Shown here: positions 1-5,753 of the stretch, one piece after another | How positions within the stretch are numbered: the first letter of the stretch is position 1 | Layout of the letters: the number at the start of each line of letters is the position of its first letter | Source: Methylocystaceae bacterium | GTDB lineage: Bacteria > Pseudomonadota > Alphaproteobacteria > Rhizobiales > Beijerinckiaceae | NCBI GenBank assembly: GCA_003152255.1 | Contig: PLZT01000017.1 | Coordinates: 1 to 6,934, forward strand | Direction: 5' to 3' | DNA length: 6,934 nt | Translations under genes and position numbers: made by a program | The notes under the pieces: model-generated | The model's database searches: none | Told to the model about the DNA's origin: nothing | Seen by the model: the letters and a program-made list of their open reading frames with translations, nothing else

Positions 1-317
1 TCAAAATCCTCACATCCGGCCTGCCAGAATTGTAAAACCTACCCAAAACCTACCCACTAAAAAACGCGAAGACCCAAAAAAATAGGACATCCATGCAAAG
101 GGAGAGTTTCTTGAGGTCCCGTGGTCGTAACGAAATATTTTTGCCCGCACCCTCAGTCGATGTCTCTCTTGGAACCTCGTTCGAGTCGCTCTGCCTTCGC
201 TACCCACCCGCATCTCTTCAACGCGATTGCAGAGTGGAAATCTATTGCAAGAGCGCTTGCGTAAAATCTCGAAGCGGGGACGAATGCTGCCCCGTACAAG
301 TTTACGTGACAACGCCG
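1..317. other. No recognisable gene at the left edge
   Basis: Open frames exist on both strands here (76 and 103 codons), but neither translation shows a motif or composition I recognise. They are rich in Arg, Ser and Cys, as expected for out-of-frame GC-rich DNA. The only structure I see is a perfect tandem repeat at 34-55. The stretch may be intergenic DNA or the worn flank of the remnant block that begins at 318. Confidence 0.4.
34..55. repeat. Perfect tandem 11-bp repeat
   Basis: The unit AAAACCTACCC occurs twice back to back (34-44 and 45-55), seen directly. On the minus strand it reads as two GGGTAGGTTTT units. It could be a pair of protein-binding direct repeats, or simple slippage. 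Nothing nearby assigns a role. Confidence 0.6.
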
Positions 318-719
318 TCATAGCTCAGCTCGCAAGAAGGCGCCGATGCGCGCGATTGCTGCACGCCCTTCTGGCAAGATGCGCGCGAACATAGGCCAGA
401 CGTGGAACATGCGCGGCCACACTTCGAGTTCGATATCGCGGTCGACTGCTCGCAGGCGCTCGGCCATTCGCACCGCATCATTGCGCAGCGCCTCATCGCT
501 GCCGACAAAAATGAGAGTCGGCGGCAGGCCCGCCGGGTCGCCAAAAAGTGAAGAGGCATAGGGCGAGCGGGGGTCCGCGCCGGCGAGATAAAGCTCGACC
601 GCCTTCGGCGTCAACTCAACCGGCACCATCGGATCGGAAGAGCCGTACTCAGTGAGTGATTGGCCGGTCAGCGCGAGATCGGTCCACGGTGAGAGCTCGA
701 CGGCGGCGGCCGGCGCCGG
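318..719 (-). pseudogene. Truncated alpha/beta-hydrolase (HSL-family esterase), C-terminal part
   Basis: About 133 residues match the C-terminal half of hormone-sensitive-lipase-type esterases (alpha/beta-hydrolase fold 3), which hydrolyse short-chain carboxyl esters. The segment begins with a strand leading into LSPWTDLALTG. It keeps the catalytic Asp region (LIFVGSDEALRNDA) and the His region (FHVWPMF), and it ends naturally with a helix at FLRAEL and a TGA stop. The N-terminal half, with the oxyanion HGG motif and the nucleophile GDSAG, is absent. Upstream of about 719 the reading changes to a helicase fragment in another frame. The same frame stays open to 884, but that part is an out-of-frame shadow. 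With no nucleophilic Ser it cannot be an active esterase. The family is fairly certain; the exact breakpoint is approximate. Confidence 0.82.
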
Positions 720-720
720 T

Positions 721-927
721 ATGATCGCGCAGACGGCCTGGGGTGCCGACGACGATATGCGCGCCTTCCACGAGCTTTCGGCGCTCGAGACGAGGGTCCA
801 TGCCGCCGCCGCAGGATACGATGCGGGTTGCCGCATACTGATAAAGCCAACCAAGCTCGCGCTCGACTTGTAGGGCGAGCTCACGCGTCGGCGCGATAAC
901 CAGCGCGAGTGGTGCGGCGGCGGCGGT
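721..927 (-). pseudogene. DEAD-box RNA helicase fragment
   Basis: A 69-residue slice of a DEAD-box ATP-dependent RNA helicase. It contains motif Ia (APTRELALQ), the conserved Gly region (SCGGGMD) and motif Ib (VVGTPGRL). The Q motif, Walker A motif, DEAD box and the whole second RecA domain are missing, so it cannot bind or hydrolyse ATP. Upstream it is joined in frame to the first 22 codons of an IS1595-type transposase. Downstream, just after RLRDH, it runs into the esterase fragment in the wrong frame and stops at 649. Family members are usually 400-600 residues. The motifs make the family near certain. Which helicase it came from (DeaD, RhlE or another) is not decidable from this slice. 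Confidence 0.88.
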
Positions 928-1084
928 CATCCGCATCACTTTGCCGATGCCGAGCGACCGCGCCGCCGCCGACAGGAGGAAATGCTGGGACATGGGACCT
1001 TCGCCAAAGAGAACATAACACGAACACTCTCGGCGAGATCGCGATGCCTGTCAAGCGATGGTGGCGGTTGCTACATAAGACCGG
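928..1084 (-). mobile_element. IS1595-type insertion sequence, 5' end only
   Basis: The minus-strand ATG at 991-993 starts MSQHFLLSAAARSL, which I recognise as the N-terminus typical of one group of IS1595-family (ISXO2-like) transposases, continuing to KVMRM. Only 22 codons survive (928-993) before the reading passes into the helicase slice. The zinc-ribbon and DDE domains are gone. An AAGG sits 6 nt before the ATG. The preceding 90 bases would be the element's leader, and its outer end probably lies near 1084, where the ISKra4-type coding sequence breaks off. The exact terminus is inferred; I could not confirm a terminal inverted repeat because the other end is missing. Confidence 0.6.
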
Positions 1085-1721
1085 AATCATTCGGCATGGG
1101 GAGTTCGAGTTGCTTGCGCTCACACGTCATTGGCGGATTGTCCCACTCCTGCCGGAGCGATTGTTCTTCCAGACGCGCGCCAATCGTCAACGTTCGCTTG
1201 CGCACCGTCACATGGCCTTCGGTCGGCTCAATTGGCAGGAACTCGGCCAATAGCTCGGCGGCCTTGCGATACGGCATCATACTCCCCAAGCGCGCGGTGA
1301 GCTCCATCAATTCCGGTGTCGCCTGGTCCGGACAAATCTCGTTGAGAACGGTGAAAGCCATGCACGTGTGCGGAAGGCAGCGCTCGCAAAGCATCCATCG
1401 CGGGTTTCTGACTTCGACGGTTCCGAACACTGTCCGGATTTTCCGCATCGTGTAGTCCTTGACGGGTCGAAAGCGCTTGCATTCCGGGCACACGCGCCGC
1501 GCAAAGGCATAGGTGTCCAACTCTTGCTTCACGACGAGTTCCTGCAGCATCGCCATGATCCGCTTGCCGTCGTCAATCGACAGACCAATCTCGCCGGACT
1601 TTAGCCGCTCAAATCCTTTCTCAATCCGCAACTGTGCCCGCCGGACTTCGCCAAGTTCATCGCGCCCCTCGATCGTCACCGTCCATTCCATCGCCGCCTC
1701 CAGGAGTTCGGCGATTTTCAT
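1071..1721 (-). pseudogene. ISKra4-type transposase, N-terminal part
   Basis: About 216 residues from MKIAELLEAAMEW to a premature TAG. The sequence resembles the N-terminal region of ISKra4-family transposases. It has a helical start, a Cys-rich zinc-binding stretch (CPECKRFRPVKDY, then CERCLPHTC), the RTVFGTVEVRNPRW strand motif, and the helical PYRKAAELLAEFLP segment. Family proteins are usually well over 400 residues, so the catalytic DDE half is missing. The last four codons and the stop probably come from the inserted IS1595-type end, so true homology ends near 1085. I chose the Met at 1719-1721 because the upstream extension to 1847 crosses the likely element end (1755-1762) and reads antisense to another transposase remnant. 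It cannot transpose by itself. Confidence 0.8.
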
Positions 1722-1754
1722 GCACCCGTCTTGCCTAACGTTTCGTAGCAAACG

Positions 1755-1762
1755 GCACCCCA
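1755..1762 (-). repeat. Probable outer end (terminal repeat) of the minus-strand ISKra4 copy
   Basis: The octamer GCACCCCA (minus strand TGGGGTGC) lies 33 bases upstream of the transposase ATG. The same octamer ends the plus-strand ISKra4 remnant at 2008-2015. Terminal inverted repeats would place the two ends exactly this way for copies in opposite orientations. Confidence 0.5.
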
Positions 1763-2015
1763 GACAAATTACCGGTCTCGGAGAATTGATCTCGACTTCC
1801 TTTGTCGCGTCGACGGTCAACCTTCTGATCAGCAAGCGCTTCTGCAAGAAGCAGCAAATGCAATGGACGCCGGAAGGCGCGCACCTTCTCCTGCAGACCC
1901 GCGCTCAGACCCTCGACGGCGCCCTCCGCGGCACCTTCGAAAAATGGTAATCCGGATTGGCAGCCAATGACTCCGGTATCCCAGCAACGGCCGCAGCCGC
2001 CTGAGGAGCACCCCA
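1763..2015 (+). pseudogene. ISKra4-type transposase, C-terminal end (second copy, frameshifted)
   Basis: From about 1768 the plus strand encodes a typical ISKra4-family C-terminus: LISTSFVASTVN, then SKRFCKKQQMQW, then TPEGAHLLLQTRAQTLDG and LRGTFEKW. The frame hits TAA at 1948-1950. Dropping one A there restores W-Y-P-D-W, the tryptophan-tyrosine-proline ending usual for the family, so I read this as a one-base insertion. Everything upstream of 1763 is replaced by the minus-strand ISKra4 copy. The right end is set at the octamer GCACCCCA (2008-2015). This is non-functional debris and the likely landing site of the second copy. The open frame upstream to 1513 is antisense shadow. Confidence 0.75.
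2008..2015 (+). repeat. Probable right end of the plus-strand ISKra4 copy
   Basis: GCACCCCA repeats the octamer at 1755-1762 and falls about 60 bases after the frameshifted C-terminus of the transposase, where the element should end. The adjacent A-C-A-G-T6 sequence would then be host flank. Confidence 0.45.
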
Positions 2016-2117
2016 CAGTTTTTTATGCTCTCGTCGCTCAGGTGGCCAGCCTTGCCATGCGGGTCTCCGTCCGGCTCAAGTAAAACACGAAGCCATAGGA
2101 GAAATAAAGCCGGGACT

Positions 2118-2600
2118 CTATTTATGCACCGACGCCGAAAAAACGGACATATCCCCTGGCTTGCGCAGCATCTTGTCGACATCGCCCTGATGTAGTTCCT
2201 CAGTGTAGATCATGTTGCGCGCATATTCCTCCAGCATCACCGACACGCCTTCTACTTCCTTGAACAGGTCGCGGTAAAGCTGCAACGCCGCTGCTTCATG
2301 CGCCAGCGACTCGCGCAGGATATCGCCGATATCGTGTTTGTGGGTTTCCAGCAGCGGGCCGATCTCAAGTGACGGATGGCCGCCGATGTGAGTGATCAAT
2401 TCGCCCGCCTTGTGTGCATGGGCGAGCGATTCGTCCGCCTGCCCGCGCAGCCAGGAAATGAGGGGGAGGCGGTTGTAGCCGAACACCATCAAGGAATAGT
2501 GCGTGTAGCGCACCACGCCGGCCAGTTCATATTCCATGATTCGGTTGAGCAGGGCGATCACCTTGTCATTGCCCTCGACTGCCTTTTCTTTCTTGGTCAT
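2118..2600 (-). CDS. Bacterioferritin-like ferritin (ferritin-like diiron protein)
   Basis: 160 residues, the usual bacterioferritin length (about 158). Ferritins of this class form hollow cytoplasmic shells that oxidise Fe(II) at a diiron centre and store Fe(III). The four-helix pattern is clear: helix A EYELAGVVRYTHYS (Glu25), helix B ADESLAHAHKAGE (Glu57, His61), helix C ILRESLAHEAAALQLY (Glu102) and helix D NMIYTEELHQGDVDKML (Glu134, His137). These fit ferroxidase ligands. Helix B has E-x3-H rather than the E-x2-H of E. coli Bfr, and it contains no Met, so the usual haem-binding Met is absent. I expect a haem-free member. The Met at 2598-2600 is preferred over the upstream ATG at 2645 because AGGAGA lies 5 bases before it and homology starts here. 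The gene stands alone on the minus strand. I could not see a clear Irr or Fur site upstream. Confidence 0.92.
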   Translation of the reverse strand: MTKKEKAVEGNDKVIALLNRIMEYELAGVVRYTHYSLMVFGYNRLPLISWLRGQADESLAHAHKAGELITHIGGHPSLEIGPLLETHKHDIGDILRESLAHEAAALQLYRDLFKEVEGVSVMLEEYARNMIYTEELHQGDVDKMLRKPGDMSVFSASVHK

Positions 2601-2605
2601 ATCCG

Positions 2606-2611
2606 TCTCCT
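2606..2611 (-). promoter_or_regulatory. Shine-Dalgarno site of the ferritin gene
   Basis: The minus strand reads AGGAGA with 5 bases before the ATG at 2600. This strong match to the anti-SD sequence decides the start against the longer alternative at 2645. Confidence 0.8.
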
Positions 2612-2664
2612 GGTTGAAACATCCGGCTCGACAATTAACATACAAACCGATGAGGTTGGCACTA

Positions 2665-2874
2665 TCAGAAGGCGCGTGCGTTGCCGCAAATCCCGACGAA
2701 CAGGAAGCCGCGCACGTGATCTACGGGTCTCCGCCAGATCCTCGCAGGTTCCACGCGGCGCACCCGTCCATCGGCACCCAACGCGACCGAATAATCGATA
2801 TAGAGATGCTTGCCGATGACATGGTCAACAAAGAAATAGCCGATCACCCCTGTAGCCGGCGTGCCCCTTTCCAT
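2665..2874 (-). pseudogene. FMN-binding-domain protein remnant
   Basis: The translation GYFFVDHVIGKHLYIDYSVA followed by LGADGRVRRVE resembles the core beta strands of the FMN_bind domain. Known members have (G/A)YFVVDEVIGKH...YAVALDADGKV and go on to a Y-x-E-S-Y-G-G-E motif where FMN is attached or bound. Here the match stops near 2749. The expected GGE region is not in this frame; a neighbouring frame gives only SGGD followed by a stop. Upstream of the Met at 2874 the same frame meets a stop within about 15 codons. I therefore read it as a decayed gene that has lost both ends. Intact relatives are membrane-associated or periplasmic flavoproteins. The domain call is reasonably good, but the function of the parent gene is unknown. 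Confidence 0.55.
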
Positions 2875-3026
2875 ACCCTCAGAGGTTTGTATCTGCGGCT
2901 ACAACATCAGGGAAGCAAATGATCGGGCACGCTATTGCAAATGTCCGAGCGGCCCGGCGTGGTCGGAGACTCTGGCATGTGCGGACGACAACCTGATCTG
3001 GATGAGAAGCTAACGGATTTACAGCC

Positions 3027-3590
3027 ATGCAGAGGATTTTGCTCAAGTTCAGCGGACTCATTGCCAGCTCATGGGCGCTATCCTGGTGCTTGTATCGCCT
3101 GCACGGCATCCGCCTCATCGGGCCGCCTCGCGAGGAAATCTGGTACTTCGCCTATGGCGCCAATATGCACGACAGCGCCTTTCGCGAGCGGCGCGGCATG
3201 TGTCCTCGCGAGTGGTGCCCGGGTCGGGTCCGGGGATATCGCCTGCGTTTCAACATCGAGGGACGCCCCAGGGGCAAGGCCGCGCCCGCCAATTTGTGCG
3301 CCGATCCGGCCTCAGAGGTCTGGGGCGTCCTTTACAAGATCACGCGCCGCGACCTCGTTCGTCTGGATGCCACGGAAGGCGTTCCGTGGTGGCGGTATCG
3401 GCCGCTATGGCTGGATGCCGAGGACATCAGCGGCACGGCGCTGCAGGCCGTGACCTACATTGCCCAAGGCGATGAAGACGACCGCAACCCATCGCTCCGG
3501 TACCTCACACTGTTGCGGGAGGGCGCTCGAGCGCACGGCCTGCCCGAACACCACATTCGGTTCCTGGAGCAGATTGAGCACGCGCGATAA
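3027..3590 (+). CDS. Gamma-glutamylcyclotransferase-fold (AIG2/GGCT-like) protein with hydrophobic N-terminus
   Basis: 187 residues. Residues 38-47 (IWYFAYGANM) match the family signature YFAYGSN that binds the gamma-glutamyl group. VWGVLYKIT (98-106) and LDATEGV (113-119) are the second signature, with Glu117 as the likely catalytic acid/base. Family enzymes convert gamma-glutamyl-amino acids or related amines to 5-oxoproline and the free amine, and some act on glutathione. Residues 4-25 form a moderately hydrophobic stretch ending in CLYRLHGIR, which may be a membrane anchor and is unusual for these mostly cytosolic enzymes. The start at 3027 has no strong SD (GAGAAG is about 18 bases away). 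A later start such as Met47 would cut through the active-site signature. It stands alone between a decayed FMN-binding gene and IS debris. The fold is confident; substrate and membrane location are inferred. Confidence 0.85.
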   Translation: MQRILLKFSGLIASSWALSWCLYRLHGIRLIGPPREEIWYFAYGANMHDSAFRERRGMCPREWCPGRVRGYRLRFNIEGRPRGKAAPANLCADPASEVWGVLYKITRRDLVRLDATEGVPWWRYRPLWLDAEDISGTALQAVTYIAQGDEDDRNPSLRYLTLLREGARAHGLPEHHIRFLEQIEHAR

Positions 3591-3620
3591 CTGGATGGGA
3601 TCGCCCGTTCTCGCCATGTT

Positions 3621-3637
3621 GGACCCCTGCGGGGTTC
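3621..3637 (+). terminator. Short GC hairpin after the GGCT-like gene
   Basis: GGACCCC-TGC-GGGGTTC can form a 7-bp stem (one G-U pair) with a 3-base loop, starting 31 bases after the stop codon at 3590. No T-run follows, so it is at best a weak or factor-assisted terminator. Confidence 0.25.
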
Positions 3638-3727
3638 AGAGGTTCGGCTCGTCCTCTGCCGGGTCCGGGCCGATTCGCGCCGGACATGGGCAAAGCTGAC
3701 CGGATCCAGGGACCGGCGATCCAGCGG

Positions 3728-3822
3728 CTGGCGAGATTGTCGAGGCTCGTCGCCGTATCGGGATGCTCGGGGCCGAGCGCCGTCTCGCGGATCGCCAGCG
3801 CGCTCTCGTGGAGCGGCCGCGC
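3728..3822 (-). pseudogene. TPR (kinesin-light-chain-type) repeat remnant
   Basis: The minus strand encodes ARPLHESALAIRETALG followed by [14 protein letters not shown]. This is the hallmark of the 42-residue TPR_10/TPR_12 repeats found in large scaffold or NB-ARC-type bacterial proteins (typically [28 protein letters not shown]). Only about one repeat is present. Both sides lose similarity within a few residues, with no further repeats in any frame. Parent proteins carry many repeats and bind proteins. This is a stranded fragment with no start or stop of its own. Confidence 0.7.
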
Positions 3823-3887
3823 CCCCGAACTTCCGCTTTCCCGTGCGGACCTGGAAGCGCGCACCGGGATCGCCTTGATTTCCTCTT

Positions 3888-3950
3888 GCGCAATCGCTGC
3901 GGGACAACCTCCGCCTGAAGCAGCGGTTGGAACGCGCCGAAGCGATCATG
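3888..3950 (+). pseudogene. Transposase OrfA tail (IS3-like) fragment
   Basis: About 21 residues, AQSLRDNLRLKQRLERAEA then IMEIQK, resemble the leucine-zipper-like C-terminal helix of IS3-type OrfA proteins, where ...LRRENERLRRRLEQAEAIIDVQKK... is usual. A stop lies in frame at 3876-3878, and after 3950 the expected K-x-x-x-L-L-G ending is lost. A few bases further on, the DDE insertion sequence begins (3972). Because the fragment is short, the family call is tentative. Confidence 0.4.
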
Positions 3951-3971
3951 GAAATCCAAAAAAACGGGCAC

Positions 3972-5211
3972 GGTTCAAACAAGGGTCACACTTTCATGGA
4001 GTGAATTGATCGGCGATACTTGGCTTCCCCTATTTTTTCGGAACGAGCATGGGTATGAGTTCATCCCCTTCGGTCGCGGCCAGCCTGTCCAACGATGCTC
4101 GCAAGCGCCTCGCAATTTTATCGCTGTCGAAAACTGGACCGATCGCTCGTCTGGCTGACCGAGAGGGAGTTAGCCGGCAATTTGTCTATCGGCAGAAGCA
4201 GAAAGCAGCGGAAGCGCTTGATGAGGCGTTTGCCGTCAAGGGTGACGACATACTCTTCCATCTTCCGGTGACAGAGGCGTGGTTGAACCAATTGACGCTG
4301 GCCCTGATCCTTATCTGCCGCAGTTCTTACCGAGGCGTAAAAGAGCTTTTGCGCGATTTGTTTAACATCCCCATCAGCGTCGGCACGATCCACAACCGCC
4401 TTCAGTCCGCAGCCGCGCAAGCGTGCGCCATCAATCGATCCCAGAATCTGTCAGCAATTCGTGTTGGCCTGCATGACGAAATCTTCCAGGGTTCCATGCC
4501 GGTGTTGGCTGGCGTCGATGCGGCTTCGACCTATTGCTATCTTTTGGCGGATGCCGAGCATCGGGACGCTGACACGTGGGCGGTGCATTTGCTCGACGCC
4601 AATGCACAAGGATTTGATCCCGATCACACGATCGCCGACGCGGGGCAAGGACTGTGGTCAGGTCAGAAAGCGGCTTTGGCCGGCATCGCACAGGACTGCG
4701 ATGCGCCGCTGTATCTGGTTCGGGACGTCTGTTTGCTGCAACGAAAATCTCCATCATCAAACGCCTACTGGCAGCGCTGGAACTTATTGCACAAGAAACT
4801 AGGCGGGAAATTCCAGCGTGTCGTCTACGCCGTGGTCGATGCGATGAAAGACATTCCACGCGCCAGTTCCCTCGTCGAAAACCTCAACTCGCGGCTGCGC
4901 AACTATTTCTTCCTCCGCCGTCAATTGGGCGCGCCTTATCTCAACCTGTTGCAGTTCTTCCTCAATCACCGCACCTTCCTTCGCAGCCAGCGTCCCGAAC
5001 GAGTCGGCAAAAGCCCGAAAGAATTGATGACCGGACAAAGCCATCCGCACTGGCTCGAACTCCTGGGGTTCACGCGGTTTCAACTCCCTTGAGTTCAACG
5101 CGGGAGCGGTTGCTTACCCTTCCCGGTTTCTTCATCTCTGCGCCAAAAATGCCCTCACCGGGCGGCAGGAATCTATTGTCCGTGTTACCCAAAACAGGCC
5201 ATTTTTGAACC
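3972..5211 (+). mobile_element. Internally deleted DDE insertion sequence with imperfect terminal inverted repeats
   Basis: A 13-base left end GGTTCAAACAAGG (3972-3984) faces the inverse complement of GGTTCAAAAATGG at the right (5199-5211), with 11 of 13 positions identical. They enclose one transposase gene with about 77 bases before its start and about 119 after its stop, a normal IS layout. No target-site duplication is obvious in the flanks (left ...ACGGGCAC, right ACGCCAGA...). The unit is about 1.24 kb. I suspect the parent element was several hundred bases longer, because the transposase appears to lack a central block. Confidence 0.55.
4049..5092 (+). CDS. DDE transposase, probable in-frame central deletion
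   Basis: 347 residues. Residues 17-57 form an HTH-like region (ARKRLAIL...IARLADREGVSRQFVYRQKQKA). Residues 79-119 are helical (YRGVKELLRDLFNIPIS). The RNase-H-like core then shows GLHDEIFQ (Asp143), LAGVDAAS (Asp157), TIADAGQGL (Asp197) and LVENLNSRLRNYF (Glu277), giving plausible D-D-E catalytic acids. From my memory of close relatives, a long helical insertion with a CHGDVFH-like motif follows GQKAA. Here the sequence jumps at residues 207-220 to APLYLVRDVCLLQ, so perhaps 100-150 residues are missing in frame. The strongly conserved tail (QLGAPYLNLLQFFLNHR, RVGKSPKELMTGQ, HPHWLELLGF) is intact. I do not know its ISfinder family. It may be inactive, or trans-mobilised if a full copy exists. 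Start at 4049; a second ATG lies two codons later. Confidence 0.85.
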   Translation: MGMSSSPSVAASLSNDARKRLAILSLSKTGPIARLADREGVSRQFVYRQKQKAAEALDEAFAVKGDDILFHLPVTEAWLNQLTLALILICRSSYRGVKELLRDLFNIPISVGTIHNRLQSAAAQACAINRSQNLSAIRVGLHDEIFQGSMPVLAGVDAASTYCYLLADAEHRDADTWAVHLLDANAQGFDPDHTIADAGQGLWSGQKAALAGIAQDCDAPLYLVRDVCLLQRKSPSSNAYWQRWNLLHKKLGGKFQRVVYAVVDAMKDIPRASSLVENLNSRLRNYFFLRRQLGAPYLNLLQFFLNHRTFLRSQRPERVGKSPKELMTGQSHPHWLELLGFTRFQLP

Positions 5212-5658
5212 ACGCCAGAATTAGGTGGGCGAAAGGGCAACTCGGGATGGCACGCCCTCACCAACGATGACCGCAAAACGAAATTCCCGCGCCGCAAGAC
5301 TCGCACAGCGAGTATTTCTCAATCCAAATTTACACCTAAGGTTGCAAAAGACCTGCGACGAAAAATGAGGGGATGGCTGAGGAATCTCTGTCTCGTCGAT
5401 TACGTCAGTGTGACACACGTTGCACGTAATTATAATAATGCGCTGATTTTAGTATCTCGCTGCACTTTATTTGCGATAACCAGCAGTAGAACCCATTGCA
5501 AACATTCGCAGATGCTGATTTGTGACTCTCACATAAGCTGCAGTAAACGCACTCGTGTTCTCAAAGGAGATACAGCATTCTCAAATTAAGCGCAGGGCTA
5601 ACCATTTGAAATGAATAAATATGGATTATTGTAATTATGTGCAGTATTACATCCGCCG
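5212..5658. other. AT-richer gene-free stretch
   Basis: No recognised protein, RNA or transposon sequence was found. One plus-strand frame is open from 5209 to 5589 (about 126 codons; internal ATG at 5365), but its translation is basic, then Ser/Cys-rich, without motifs. The AAAGGAGAT at about 5564-5572 precedes no convincing start. The right half (roughly 5320-5650) is clearly more AT-rich than the genes on either side, suggesting a promoter region, a separate acquired segment or an RNA locus. It carries the palindrome and TATAAT box listed separately. Confidence 0.4.
5408..5436 (+). promoter_or_regulatory. Candidate promoter with overlapping palindrome
   Basis: A perfect TATAAT lies at 5431-5436, with GTGACA (5 of 6 to TTGACA) at 5410-5415 and a short 15-base spacer. 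The perfect palindrome GTGTG-A-CACAC (5408-5418) overlaps the -35 box and could be an operator. No clear gene starts downstream, so a small RNA or a vestigial promoter are the alternatives. It is suggestive only. Confidence 0.35.
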
Positions 5659-5753
5659 TCATGAGTTTTTAGACTGCGCGTCACTATGGGATAGCGCGCA
5701 AAGCGCATGACCTGCACGCTTCTTTAGCCGTGCGGTATAGCGGGCTCCGAAGA

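Noticed and set aside
10..321. 103-codon minus-strand frame at the left edge
   Set aside because: The translation is Arg/Phe-rich with no motif, and its only repeated element reflects the tandem 11-bp DNA repeat.
720..884. N-terminal 55 residues of the open frame containing the esterase fragment
   Set aside because: This stretch is the antisense-frame shadow of the helicase slice; esterase similarity begins only near 719.
982..1455. Plus-strand frame of 157 codons
   Set aside because: It is the complement of the ISKra4 transposase zinc-ribbon region, with low-complexity Ser/Arg content.
2935..3453. Plus-strand 172-codon frame overlapping the GGCT-like gene
   Set aside because: Ser/Arg/Ala-rich shadow; the GGCT frame carries the conserved motifs.
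3455..3982. Long minus-strand frame across 3455-3982
   Set aside because: Arg-rich, no motif; the real TPR similarity is in a different frame (3728-3822).
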